DNA of 62,025 bases from the NCBI RefSeq assembly GCF_902499175.1, contig NZ_CABVQC010000058.1:1-62025 (forward strand). The letters are read 5' to 3'. The notes under the pieces are model-generated. The model was not told where the DNA came from, did no database searches, and was given only the letters and a program-made list of their open reading frames with translations. The position numbers and the translations under genes were made by a program. Below, in pieces: positions 53,194 through 61,881 of this stretch. The stretch's first letter is position 1. Each line of letters begins with the position of its first letter. Source of the DNA: Burkholderia aenigmatica. GTDB taxonomy: Bacteria; Pseudomonadota; Gammaproteobacteria; Burkholderiales; Burkholderiaceae.

Positions 53194-54096
53194 ATGAGTA
53201 CAGTGACGGAACTCGGATACGTCGGCATCGAGGCAAGCGATCTTGCCGCGTGGGAACGCTTCGCGACCGGCCTGCTCGGCATGCAGGTCGGCAGTCGCAC
53301 CGACGACATGCTGAGCTTGCGGATGGACGACGCGGCGCATCGCTGGATCATCGTCCGGGGCCGTGCCGAAGATCTCGCGTTCACCGGTTTCGGTTGTGCA
53401 ACGGACGCGGATCTCGATGTGATCGTCGGGCGGTTGCGCGCAGCCGGCAACGACGTCGTCGAAGGCGATGCGCAGTTGTGCGCGCAACGGTCGGTGCGCC
53501 GCCTCGCCGTGACGGCCGATCCGCTGGGCAACCGCGTCGAACTCTATGTCGGGCTGGCCGCCGCCGATACGCCGTTCCAGTCTCCGCAACGCGTGTCGCG
53601 CTTCGTCACCGGTGGAATCGGCGCGGGTCATCAGGTGCTGATCGAGAACGGCGCGGACCGCCGCGTGCTTGTCGACTGGTACGGACTGCTCGGCTTCCGC
53701 ACGACGGACGTCATCGACGAGGAAGTGGCGCCGGGCATCGTCGCCAGCGTGGCGTTCCTGCGCTGCAACCCGCGGCATCACACGGTCGCGTTCGCCAACA
53801 TGCCATTCGGCAAGCGCATGCATCACTTCATGATCGAGGCCGCCGATCTCGGCGACGTCGGGCTCGCGCATGACCGCTGCCTCGAAGCGAAGCAGCCGCT
53901 CGAGATGAGCCTCGGCATGCACCCCAACGACCGGATGTTCAGCTTCTACGTTCGTACGCCGTCGGGCTTCAACGTCGAGTTCGGCTGGGGCGGGCTCGTC
54001 ATCGACGAATCCAGCTGGGAAGTTCAGCACCTGGACCGGCTCAGTACCTGGGGGCACCGTCCTCCGCACGTCGTCGCGGACCTGCTGCGCGGCTGA
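53194..54096 (+). CDS. Type I (VOC) extradiol dioxygenase, BphC/HsaC-like
   Basis: A 300-residue two-domain VOC dioxygenase. Iron ligands are visible as His146 (GAGHQV), His210/211 (KRMHHFMIEA) and Glu262 (GFNVEFGWGG), matching BphC His146/His210/Glu260. It opens a catechol ring adjacent to the hydroxyls with O2. E. coli mhp uses the unrelated LigB-type MhpB here, so this is a substituted step. ATG 53194 follows AAGGAG (overlapping the mhpA-like stop). Substrate is probably a 2,3-dihydroxyphenyl-alkanoate or biphenyl-like catechol. Confidence 0.88.
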   Translation: MSTVTELGYVGIEASDLAAWERFATGLLGMQVGSRTDDMLSLRMDDAAHRWIIVRGRAEDLAFTGFGCATDADLDVIVGRLRAAGNDVVEGDAQLCAQRSVRRLAVTADPLGNRVELYVGLAAADTPFQSPQRVSRFVTGGIGAGHQVLIENGADRRVLVDWYGLLGFRTTDVIDEEVAPGIVASVAFLRCNPRHHTVAFANMPFGKRMHHFMIEAADLGDVGLAHDRCLEAKQPLEMSLGMHPNDRMFSFYVRTPSGFNVEFGWGGLVIDESSWEVQHLDRLSTWGHRPPHVVADLLRG

Positions 54097-54166
54097 CGCC
54101 CCACGCTCGGGCGCGATCGCAACGTCAGGGCGACACACCTCAATCACTTTCGGGAAGGGAACCATC

Positions 54167-55012
54167 ATGGCGCTTACTCAGGCTCAGACCAGCCGCACCG
54201 TCAAGACGCGGGACTGGCAATTCCATTACCACGAGGCCGGCAGCGGTCATCCCGTGATCCTGCTGCACGGCAGCGGCCCGGGCGCGACGGGGTGGAGCAA
54301 CTTCAGCGGCAATATCGATGCACTCGCGAAGCAGTTCCACGTGTACGCCGTCGACATGCCTGGCTGGGGGCAATCCGATTCGGCGACGGTCGAGCAGCTC
54401 GACCATGTCGACGCGGCGATCCAGTTCATGGATGCGCTGGGCATCGAGCGGGCCGCCTTCGTCGGCAATTCGATGGGGGGCCAGACGTCGTTGCGGCTCG
54501 CGACCGAGCATCCGGAACGCATCACGCACCTCGTGACGATGGGGCCGCCGGTCGGCCGCATGCCCACACTGTTCGGTGCGGGCGACGGCCCGTCCGAAGG
54601 GCTCAAGGTCCTGATCCAGGCGTACCGCGATCCGTCGCCGGAGCACATGCGCCGGCTGGTGGAGATCATGGTGTACGACAAGGCGCGCTTTGCGACGCCG
54701 GAACTGTGCCAGGCACGTTCGGATGCCGCGCTGCTGCGCCCCGAGCACCTGAGCAATTACGTGGCGGGCCTGCCTGCCGGCGCGCCGTTGCCGAAGTGGG
54801 TGAAGCCCGAACTGCTGCCGGCGATCAAGACGCCCACGCTGCTGATCCACGGTCGCGACGATCGCGTGGTGTCGTTCGAGACGTCGTTGTATCTGCTCGC
54901 GAACATTCCGGATTCGCGTCTCGTGCTGCTGAACCGCTGCGGGCATTGGGCAATGATCGAGCATCCGGACGAGTTCAACCGCCTGGTCGCCGATTTCATC
55001 GCAAACGCCTGA
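54167..55012 (+). CDS. mhpC: Meta-cleavage product C-C hydrolase, MhpC/BphD-like
   Basis: A 281-residue alpha/beta hydrolase. Oxyanion loop LHGSGPGATGWSNFSGN (33-49), nucleophile Ser102 in GNSMGGQTS, Asp231/232 in HGRDDRVVS and His260 in CGHWAMIEHP form the expected triad. Family role: split the dioxygenase product to 2-hydroxypenta-2,4-dienoate plus an acid. Third gene of the operon, 70 bases after the dioxygenase; AAGGGAAC precedes ATG 54167. Confidence 0.9.
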   Translation: MALTQAQTSRTVKTRDWQFHYHEAGSGHPVILLHGSGPGATGWSNFSGNIDALAKQFHVYAVDMPGWGQSDSATVEQLDHVDAAIQFMDALGIERAAFVGNSMGGQTSLRLATEHPERITHLVTMGPPVGRMPTLFGAGDGPSEGLKVLIQAYRDPSPEHMRRLVEIMVYDKARFATPELCQARSDAALLRPEHLSNYVAGLPAGAPLPKWVKPELLPAIKTPTLLIHGRDDRVVSFETSLYLLANIPDSRLVLLNRCGHWAMIEHPDEFNRLVADFIANA

Positions 55013-55065
55013 TGGGTACGCGCGATTCCCATCCACCGCCGACCGAGTGCAGGAGAACCTTGAAG

Positions 55066-55854
55066 ATGGCTGATTCCACAGTAGTCGAGACGCTGGCTGC
55101 GCGCCTTCGCCACGCGGAGGCGCAATGCCGGGCGACCGCGCCCGTACGCGACGAGATCGCAACGGACGACGGTGCCGCCGCGTATGCGGTGCAGCAAGCC
55201 AACGCCGACCTGCGGGTCCGCAACGGCGAGCGCATCGTGGGGCGCAAGATCGGCCTGACGTCACTCGCGGTGCAGCGGCAACTCGGCGTCGACCAGCCCG
55301 ATTTCGGCACGCTGTTCGCGTCGATGGCGGCCGGCGATGCCGAGCCGATGCGACTGTCGCAACTGATCCAGCCGAAGGTCGAAGCGGAGATCGCACTCGT
55401 GCTCGAGCACGACCTCGTGCACGAGAAGCACACGTTCGCCGACCTGCAGCGCGCGTGCGCGTATGCGCTGGCGGCGATCGAGGTCGTCGACAGCCGGATC
55501 GCCGACTGGGACATCCGCTTCGTCGACACCGTCGCGGACAACGCGTCGAGCGCACGCTTCGTGCTCGGCAGTCGGCCCGTGCTGCTGAAGGACGTCGATC
55601 TCGCCGGCTGCGAGATGACGCTGTCGTCGGACGGCACCGTGCTGTCGCGCGGCAACGGCGCCGCCTGCCTCGGCAATCCGCTGAACGCGGCCGCGTGGCT
55701 CGCCGACCGGATGGTGCGGCTCGGCACGCCGCTGCGCGCGGGCGACGTGATCCTGACCGGCGCGCTCGGGCCGATGGTCGCCGTCCGGTCGGCCGGCACG
55801 TTCGTCGCGCATGTTGCCGGCCTCGGCGACGTGCGCGCGACTTTCATCGATTGA
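55066..55854 (+). CDS. mhpD: 2-keto-4-pentenoate hydratase
   Basis: A 262-residue hydratase of the MhpD/DmpE family: GRKIGLTSLAVQRQLGVDQPDFG (about 54-76), PKVEAEIALVLEHDL (metal-binding Glu pair), AIEVVDSRIADWDIRFVDTVADNAS, and GDVILTGALGPMVAV. It hydrates 2-hydroxypenta-2,4-dienoate to 4-hydroxy-2-oxovalerate. I take ATG 55066 after AGGAG; a TTG six bases upstream has a closer spacing and is possible. Confidence 0.92.
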   Translation: MADSTVVETLAARLRHAEAQCRATAPVRDEIATDDGAAAYAVQQANADLRVRNGERIVGRKIGLTSLAVQRQLGVDQPDFGTLFASMAAGDAEPMRLSQLIQPKVEAEIALVLEHDLVHEKHTFADLQRACAYALAAIEVVDSRIADWDIRFVDTVADNASSARFVLGSRPVLLKDVDLAGCEMTLSSDGTVLSRGNGAACLGNPLNAAAWLADRMVRLGTPLRAGDVILTGALGPMVAVRSAGTFVAHVAGLGDVRATFID

Positions 55855-55862
55855 GGATTTTC

Positions 55863-56810
55863 ATGAGTCATCCGAAACTCAAGGCCGCGATCATCGGTTC
55901 AGGCAACATCGGCACCGACCTGATGATCAAGATCATGCGGCATGCACAGCATCTCGACGTTGCCGCGATGGTCGGCATCGACCCCGCGTCCGACGGCCTT
56001 GCGCGTGCGGCACGCCTCGGCGTTGCGACGACGCATGAGGGTGTCGAGGGTCTGGCACGGTTGCCGGTGTTCGGCGACATCGACTTCGTGTTCGATGCGA
56101 CGTCGGCCGGCGCGCATGTGAAGAACGACGCATTTCTGCGCGCGCTGAAACCCGGCATTCGCAGCATCGACCTGACACCCGCGGCGATCGGCCCGTACTG
56201 CGTGCCGGTCGTCAATCTCGATGCGCATCTCGACGCGCCGAACGTGAACATGGTGACCTGCGGTGGCCAGGCGACGATTCCGATGGTCGCGGCCGTGTCG
56301 CGCGTCGCGAAAGCGCACTACGCAGAGATCGTCGCGTCGATCAGCAGCAAGTCGGCCGGGCCCGGCACGCGCGCGAACATCGACGAATTCACCGAGACGA
56401 CGTCGAAGGCGATCGAAGTGGTGGGCGGCGCGGCGCACGGCAAGGCCATCATCATCCTGAATCCGGCCGAGCCGCCGGTGATGATGCGCGACACCGTCTA
56501 CGTGCTGTCGGAACCGGCCGACGAGGCGCGGATCGCCGCGTCGGTGGACGAGATGGCACGCGCGGTACAGGCGTACGTACCGGGCTATCGCCTGAAGCAG
56601 GCGGTGCAGTTCGACGTGATCCCGGCCTCCGCGCCGCTCAATATCCCGGGCCTCGGCCGCATGAGCGGGCTGAAGACCTCGATCTTCATCGAGGTCGAAG
56701 GCGCGGCGCATTACCTGCCGGCATACGCGGGCAATCTCGACATCATGACGTCCGCCGCGCTCGCAACCGCCGAGCGCATGGCGCAGTCGCTGCAGCGCGC
56801 GAGCGCGTAA
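55863..56810 (+). CDS. mhpF: Acetaldehyde dehydrogenase (acylating)
   Basis: A 315-residue DmpF/MhpF-type dehydrogenase: N-terminal NAD site AAIIGSGNIGTDLMIKI (8-24), catalytic Cys133 in MVTCGGQATIPM, and AGPGTRANIDEFTETTSKAI. It converts acetaldehyde, channelled from the aldolase, to acetyl-CoA. Starts 9 bases after the hydratase stop and ends 13 bases before the aldolase gene. ATG 55863. Confidence 0.95.
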   Translation: MSHPKLKAAIIGSGNIGTDLMIKIMRHAQHLDVAAMVGIDPASDGLARAARLGVATTHEGVEGLARLPVFGDIDFVFDATSAGAHVKNDAFLRALKPGIRSIDLTPAAIGPYCVPVVNLDAHLDAPNVNMVTCGGQATIPMVAAVSRVAKAHYAEIVASISSKSAGPGTRANIDEFTETTSKAIEVVGGAAHGKAIIILNPAEPPVMMRDTVYVLSEPADEARIAASVDEMARAVQAYVPGYRLKQAVQFDVIPASAPLNIPGLGRMSGLKTSIFIEVEGAAHYLPAYAGNLDIMTSAALATAERMAQSLQRASA

Positions 56811-56823
56811 CGAGACCTTCATC

Positions 56824-57846
56824 ATGAGCAAGAAACTCACCATTTCCGACGTCACGCTGCGCGACGGCATGCATGCGATCCGGCATCAGTATTCGCTCGA
56901 CGACGTGCAGGCGATCGCCCGCGCGCTCGATGCCGCGAAGGTCGACAGCATCGAGGTCGCGCACGGCGACGGCCTGCAAGGATCGAGCTTCAACTACGGG
57001 TTCGGCGCGCATGGCGATCCCGAATGGATCGCGGCCGCGGCGGAGGTCGTCACGCACGCGAAGATCGCGACGCTGCTGATCCCGGGCATCGGCACGATCC
57101 ACGACCTGAAAGCCGCATACGATGCGGGCGCGCGCGTCGTGCGTGTCGCGACCCACTGTACCGAGGCCGATATCTCGAAGCAGCACATCGAGCATGCGCG
57201 CGCACTCGGCATGGACACGGTCGGCTTCCTGATGATGAGCCATATGACGACGCCGGACCGGCTGGCCGTCGAGGCGAAGAAAATGGAAAGCTACGGTGCG
57301 ACCTGCATCTACGTGGTCGATTCCGGCGGCGCGATGAACATGAACGACGTGCGCGACCGTTTCCGCGCGATCAAGGCCGTGCTGAACCCCGATACGCAGA
57401 CGGGCATGCATGCGCATCACAACCTGAGTCTCGGCGTCGCGAACTCGATCGTCGCCGTCGAGGAAGGCTGTGACCGGGTCGACGCGAGTCTCGCCGGCAT
57501 GGGGGCAGGTGCCGGCAATGCACCGCTCGAAGTGTTCGTCGCGGCAGCCGAGCGCCTGGGCTGGCATCACGGCACGGATCTCCACTTGCTGATGGATGCG
57601 GCCGACGACATCGTGCGCCCGTTGCAGGATCGGCCGGTTCGGGTGGATCGGGAGACGCTCGCGCTCGGCTATGCCGGCGTCTATTCGAGCTTCCTTCGCC
57701 ATTCGGAAGCAGCGGCACGGAAGTACGGGCTGAAGACGGTCGATATTCTCGTCGAACTCGGCAAGCGCCGGATGGTCGGCGGGCAGGAGGACATGATCGT
57801 CGACGTCGCGCTGGATCTTCTCAACACGCGTTCCGCCGCTCGATAG
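56824..57846 (+). CDS. mhpE: 4-hydroxy-2-oxovalerate aldolase
   Basis: A 340-residue DmpG/MhpE-type aldolase of the HMGL-like class: TLRDGMHAIRHQYSLDD (about 11-27) with the catalytic DG, VDSGGAMNMNDVRDR, then metal-binding HAHHNLSLGVANS (about 196-208), and C-terminal DmpG domain. Splits 4-hydroxy-2-oxovalerate to pyruvate and acetaldehyde; forms a channelling complex with the preceding dehydrogenase. Last pathway gene before a hairpin. ATG 56824. Confidence 0.95.
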   Translation: MSKKLTISDVTLRDGMHAIRHQYSLDDVQAIARALDAAKVDSIEVAHGDGLQGSSFNYGFGAHGDPEWIAAAAEVVTHAKIATLLIPGIGTIHDLKAAYDAGARVVRVATHCTEADISKQHIEHARALGMDTVGFLMMSHMTTPDRLAVEAKKMESYGATCIYVVDSGGAMNMNDVRDRFRAIKAVLNPDTQTGMHAHHNLSLGVANSIVAVEEGCDRVDASLAGMGAGAGNAPLEVFVAAAERLGWHHGTDLHLLMDAADDIVRPLQDRPVRVDRETLALGYAGVYSSFLRHSEAAARKYGLKTVDILVELGKRRMVGGQEDMIVDVALDLLNTRSAAR

Positions 57847-57867
57847 CGGTTCGATCGCGAGGCAGTC

Positions 57868-57892
57868 GTGCCTGTCCGCGCCGGACAGGCAC
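57868..57892 (+). terminator. Hairpin after the pathway operon
   Basis: An 11-bp stem GTGCCTGTCCG / CGGACAGGCAC with a 3-base loop, 22 bases after the aldolase stop. No T-run, so it may attenuate rather than end transcription before the porin gene. Confidence 0.6.
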
Positions 57893-58010
57893 CGCCGGCA
57901 CCCGCGGGATGCGTTCACGCATGCCGGCACGCATCGATTCGATGCGGTAGTCCGCAAATAATAATCAATATAACTAAATAAACCGGAAATCAGGTCAATG
58001 GAGACGAGCA

Positions 58011-59120
58011 ATGAAAAATGTGGTCTGGCTGGGCATCGCCCTGGGCGCGTCGGCATGCGTGCACGACGCACAGGCGGGAACGGGTAGCAGCGTTACGCTG
58101 TATGGTTTTCTGGATGCGGGCATCACCTACGTCAGCAATTCGGGCGGGCACGGCAACCTGAAGTTCGATGACGGCATCATGGCGCCCAATCTGCTGGGTA
58201 TCCGGGGGGACGAGGATCTCGGCGGCGGCACGCACGCGGTCTTCGATCTCGTCAGCCAGATCGCGGTTGGAACGGGGGCGATCCAGCCGCCCGGCAAAGG
58301 CCTCTTCGGGCGCAACGCATGGGTCGGGTTGACCGACAACCGGCTCGGGTCGATCAAGTTCGGCAACCAGTACGACTTCATGATCGACTCGCTGTTCTTC
58401 GGCCGTACCGATGCGGCGTTTGCAGTCGGTGGCCTGTACGATTTTCGCGCGGGCCCGTTCCAGAAAATCGCGCTTCCGTACAACCCGCCGTACGCGGCGC
58501 AGTTCGACTGGGACCGGATGTCCGGCCAGACGGTCGCGAACTCGGTCAAGTATCAGTCGCCATCCATTTTCGGTTTCCGAATGGGCGCGATGTATGGATT
58601 CGGTGGCGTACCTGGATCGATGGGAAGCGGAAACAGCGTCAGCGCCGGCCTGAATTACGATCACGGCGCGTTCGGCGCCGCCGCCGCGTTCACCGAGGTC
58701 AAGTATCTGCAGCCGGGCGGGCCGCAGGTCGGCATCCGCAACTGGGGCGTCGGCGCACGCTACGATTTCGGCCGGCTCGCGACGAGCGCGCTCGTCACGA
58801 CCGTGCGCAACGGGGCGAACGGCGGGGCGATCGCCCAGGGCGAGCTGGGTGCGACGTTCCTCGTCACCCCCGCGCTGGAGCTCGGGGCGAGCTACATGTA
58901 CATGAAGGGCAACGCGTATCTCGAGAACAATCACGCGCACCAGCTGAGCGCGTCGGTGGACTACTTTCTCTCCAAGCGGACCACCGTGTACGCGGTCGCC
59001 GTGTACCAGCGCGCGAACGCCAACGCGCAGGCACTCGTCAGCGGCATCATCGACCCGAACGGCACCGCCAGCGGCCCGAATCAGCTGCTGGCGCGCGTGG
59101 GGTTGCAGACGCGTTTCTAG
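58011..59120 (+). CDS. Outer-membrane porin (Gram-negative trimeric porin family)
   Basis: A 369-residue porin: Sec signal (MKNVVWLGIALGASACVHDA, cleavage after AQA), then SSVTLYGFLDAGITYVSN, typical for Burkholderiales porins, and a terminal beta-strand NQLLARVGLQTRF ending in Phe. The RNAWVGLTDNRLGSIKFGNQ segment is also typical. Position directly after the pathway suggests a role in uptake of the aromatic substrate. GGAGA precedes ATG 58011. It converges on the efflux operon with 15 bases between stops. Confidence 0.92.
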   Translation: MKNVVWLGIALGASACVHDAQAGTGSSVTLYGFLDAGITYVSNSGGHGNLKFDDGIMAPNLLGIRGDEDLGGGTHAVFDLVSQIAVGTGAIQPPGKGLFGRNAWVGLTDNRLGSIKFGNQYDFMIDSLFFGRTDAAFAVGGLYDFRAGPFQKIALPYNPPYAAQFDWDRMSGQTVANSVKYQSPSIFGFRMGAMYGFGGVPGSMGSGNSVSAGLNYDHGAFGAAAAFTEVKYLQPGGPQVGIRNWGVGARYDFGRLATSALVTTVRNGANGGAIAQGELGATFLVTPALELGASYMYMKGNAYLENNHAHQLSASVDYFLSKRTTVYAVAVYQRANANAQALVSGIIDPNGTASGPNQLLARVGLQTRF

Positions 59121-59135
59121 GTCTTCGTCGGCGGG

Positions 59136-60641
59136 TTACTCGGCTGCGGTGGCAGCGGCCGACGCAGCCGACGCACCGCTCGCCGGCACTTGCTTCGACG
59201 CGTCGGGCACCGCCTCGTCATCCCACCCGCCGCCGAGCGCGAGGAAGAGCCGCACCTGGTCGGCGGCGACCTGGCCTTCGGCGGCTGCGACCTGCGCCTG
59301 CACGCTAGTGAGCGTGCGCGTCGCGTCGAGATCGGAGATGAACGACTCGCGGCCGGCCAGATAGAGGCGATGCGTTTCGTCCGCGGAATTGCGCGCCGAT
59401 TCGTAGGCCGTGCGCAGCGCTTCCGTGCGTTGCACGTCGGCCGCGTAGGTCGCGAGGCTCGACTGCGTTTCGCGCAGCGCGTTCAGCACGACACCATCGA
59501 AGTGTGCGAGCGCGCCGCCCGTTGCGGCTTCGGCTTCGCGCACCCGCGCACGCTGGCCGTTGACGGGGAACGACCAGCTGATCAGCGGGCCGAACGACCA
59601 GCGATTCGTCGTGGACGAGAACAGGTCGGCGGCGACACCGACCGAGCCGGCCGACGCGCCGATGCTGATCGACGGGTACAGCGCGGCGGTCGCCACGCCG
59701 ATGCGCGCGGTCGCGGCAGCGAGTTGCCGCTCGGCTTCGCGCACGTCGGGGCGGCGGCGCAGCAGCGCGGCGCCGTCGCCGATCGGAATCGGCTGGCGCA
59801 GCTTCGGCAGGTGCTCGCATTCGGCAACGGCTTTCGGCAGGTCGGCCGGCGATCGCGCGAGCAGCGCGGCGAGCTGGTACTGCGCGACCTTGCGGCGGCC
59901 TTCGAAGCGCGGGATATCGGCGGCGAGGGTGCGCACCTGCGTCACGCCGCGCGTCACGTCGGTCTGGTTGCCGCGGCCGGCATCGCGCAGCCGCTGCGAC
60001 AGCGCGACGCGCTGCTTCTGCAGCGCGAGCGACTGCTTCGCGACGGCCAGCTCGTCGCCGGCCGAACACGATTCGACGTAGGCGCGCACGACGTCGGCGA
60101 CGACCGTGATGCGCGCCAGGTCGCCGGCGGCTCGGACGGCCTCGCTGTCCGCGCGCGCGGCTTCGACGCCGCGCCGCAGCTTGCCGAACAGGTCGATCTC
60201 GTACGACACGTTGATGCCGACCGTGCCTTCGTTGACGACCGGCAGCTTGTTCTCGAGCAGGTATTGCTCGGCCGATTCCTGCGCGCGCTGCACGGCGGCT
60301 TCCGCGCCGCCCGAGAAGCCGCCCTGCTGGTTCGCGACTTCCAGCGCCGCACGCGAGCGCGCGAGGTTGGCTGCGGCAACGCGCAGGTCGGTGTTCGATT
60401 TCAGTGCATCGCGCACGAGCCCGTTGAGCACGGGGTCGTCGTAGAGTTGCCACCAGTTCCCGGGTACGGCGTCGCGCGACACGAGCGTGCCGTTCGCATC
60501 GTCGAGCGCATGGTTCGCGAGCGGCGCATTCACGTACGCCTGCTGCGGCAGCGTGTAATCGGGGCCGACGGACTTGCACGCGCCGAGTGCGAGCGCAAGC
60601 GGCGCGAGCGTCGCGGCGAGGCGCAGACCGTGCCGTTTCAT
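59136..60641 (-). CDS. NodT-type outer-membrane efflux lipoprotein
   Basis: A 501-residue TolC-family lipoprotein with lipobox LGAC (Cys22), then KSVGPDYTLPQQAYVNAPLA. Two helical repeats (ALKSNTDLRVAAANLARSRA and GALAHFDGVVLNALRETQSS) are readable. It is the outer-membrane channel for the adaptor encoded just upstream, whose stop overlaps its ATG (ATGA at 60638-60641). The C-terminal Ala/Ser tail is low-complexity. Confidence 0.92.
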   Translation of the reverse strand: MKRHGLRLAATLAPLALALGACKSVGPDYTLPQQAYVNAPLANHALDDANGTLVSRDAVPGNWWQLYDDPVLNGLVRDALKSNTDLRVAAANLARSRAALEVANQQGGFSGGAEAAVQRAQESAEQYLLENKLPVVNEGTVGINVSYEIDLFGKLRRGVEAARADSEAVRAAGDLARITVVADVVRAYVESCSAGDELAVAKQSLALQKQRVALSQRLRDAGRGNQTDVTRGVTQVRTLAADIPRFEGRRKVAQYQLAALLARSPADLPKAVAECEHLPKLRQPIPIGDGAALLRRRPDVREAERQLAAATARIGVATAALYPSISIGASAGSVGVAADLFSSTTNRWSFGPLISWSFPVNGQRARVREAEAATGGALAHFDGVVLNALRETQSSLATYAADVQRTEALRTAYESARNSADETHRLYLAGRESFISDLDATRTLTSVQAQVAAAEGQVAADQVRLFLALGGGWDDEAVPDASKQVPASGASAASAAATAAE

Positions 60642-61633
60642 TGCGATGCTCCTGCTGCGCTGGCGGTTGTGCCGGAAGCCGTCGATACCGGCGCGACGGC
60701 CGATGCCGTGCTGGCGGCCGCCGCCGACGCGCCGCCTGCCGGCTTCGCGTTGTCGTGGCGGCGCGTGTCGGCTTCGCGCATCGACACGGTCGCGGTGCGG
60801 CCCGCGATCATCCGGAAATCGTCGGGCACCTCGTCGAGCACGACGCGCACCGGCACGCGCTGCGCGAGCCGCACCCAGCTGAATGCCGGGTTCACGTTCG
60901 GCAGCAGGTTCGCGCCCTGCGTGCGGTCGCGATCCTCGATCGCGGCGACGATGCTCTGCACATGGCCGCGCAGCGTATGCGGCTCGCCCATCACGATGAT
61001 GTCGACCGGCTGGCCGATGTGGATGCCGCGCAGCTTGGTTTCCTCGAAGTAGCCGTCGACGCGGAACGAATTGCGGTCGACCACCGACAGCACCGCGCGG
61101 CCGGCCGGCACGTATTCGCCGACGCGCGGCGCGCGGTCGTTCAGGTAGCCGTCTACGGGACTGACGATCGTCGTGCGCTGCAGGTTCAGCTTGGCGGTAT
61201 CGAGCGACACCTGCGCGTCGGCGACGGCGGCTTCGCCCTGTTCGACGCGCGTGCGGCTTTCCTCGACCTGCTCGCTCGCGACCAGGTTGCCGAGCTGCAG
61301 GTTGCGGGCATATTCGCGCTTCGCCTGGGCGAGTGTCGCGCGGCGCTGCGCGAGCGTGGCTTCGGCGAGCCGTTCCGCGAGCGTGTAGCGGGCCTGGTCG
61401 ATCACGAACAGCACCTGGCCGCGCTTGACCTCCTGGTTGTCGGCGACCTGCACCGACGTGATGAGGCCTGCGACGTCCGGCGCGACCTGGATCACGTCGG
61501 CGCGCACGTGACCGTCGCGGGTCCACGGCGAGAACATGTAGTAGTTGACGATGCGCCACAGCACGACGGCAGCCACGACGACGACGATCAGGGTGAGCAG
61601 GATTTGCCCTGCCGAGAGCCAGGTTTTTTTCAC
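60638..61633 (-). CDS. HlyD-type periplasmic adaptor (AaeA/EmrA-like)
   Basis: A 331-residue membrane fusion protein anchored by one N-terminal TM segment (LTLIVVVVAAVVLWRIVNYY). The biotinyl-lipoyl halves are GHVRADVIQVAPDVAGLITS and TTIVSPVDGYLNDRAPRVGE with a short coiled coil between, and a beta-barrel after. It partners a FUSC-family exporter and the NodT lipoprotein. The Ala/Ser/Thr-rich C-terminal 45 residues are unusual. ATG 61633. Confidence 0.92.
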   Translation of the reverse strand: MKKTWLSAGQILLTLIVVVVAAVVLWRIVNYYMFSPWTRDGHVRADVIQVAPDVAGLITSVQVADNQEVKRGQVLFVIDQARYTLAERLAEATLAQRRATLAQAKREYARNLQLGNLVASEQVEESRTRVEQGEAAVADAQVSLDTAKLNLQRTTIVSPVDGYLNDRAPRVGEYVPAGRAVLSVVDRNSFRVDGYFEETKLRGIHIGQPVDIIVMGEPHTLRGHVQSIVAAIEDRDRTQGANLLPNVNPAFSWVRLAQRVPVRVVLDEVPDDFRMIAGRTATVSMREADTRRHDNAKPAGGASAAAASTASAVAPVSTASGTTASAAGASQ

Positions 61634-61634
61634 G

Positions 61635-61847
61635 TTAGGTAGCCACGAGATGGTGGGAAACGATCACGACGGCGGCAAGCACGAACACGTAGATGCCGAG
61701 GTCGAAGATCGAACGGTGCCAGACGAGGCGGTAGAAGCCGACGCGCTCGAGCACGGCGCGCACGACGATGTTGATCAGGTAGGCGATCAGCATCAGCACG
61801 AGCGGAGCCGGCACGAATACGCCGAAGATGTCGATTTCGCCGATCAT
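61635..61847 (-). CDS. DUF1656 small inner-membrane protein
   Basis: A 70-residue two-TM protein of the DUF1656 family (AaeX-like): MIGEIDIFGVFVPAPLVLML and IFDLGIYVFVLAAVVIVSHH. It always accompanies FUSC-type aromatic-acid efflux pumps, and its role is not established. It sits between the FUSC gene (34-base gap) and the adaptor gene (1-base gap). Confidence 0.9.
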   Translation of the reverse strand: MIGEIDIFGVFVPAPLVLMLIAYLINIVVRAVLERVGFYRLVWHRSIFDLGIYVFVLAAVVIVSHHLVAT

Positions 61848-61881
61848 GGTCGCGGTCGGAAAGACGGATGGAAAAGCGGGA

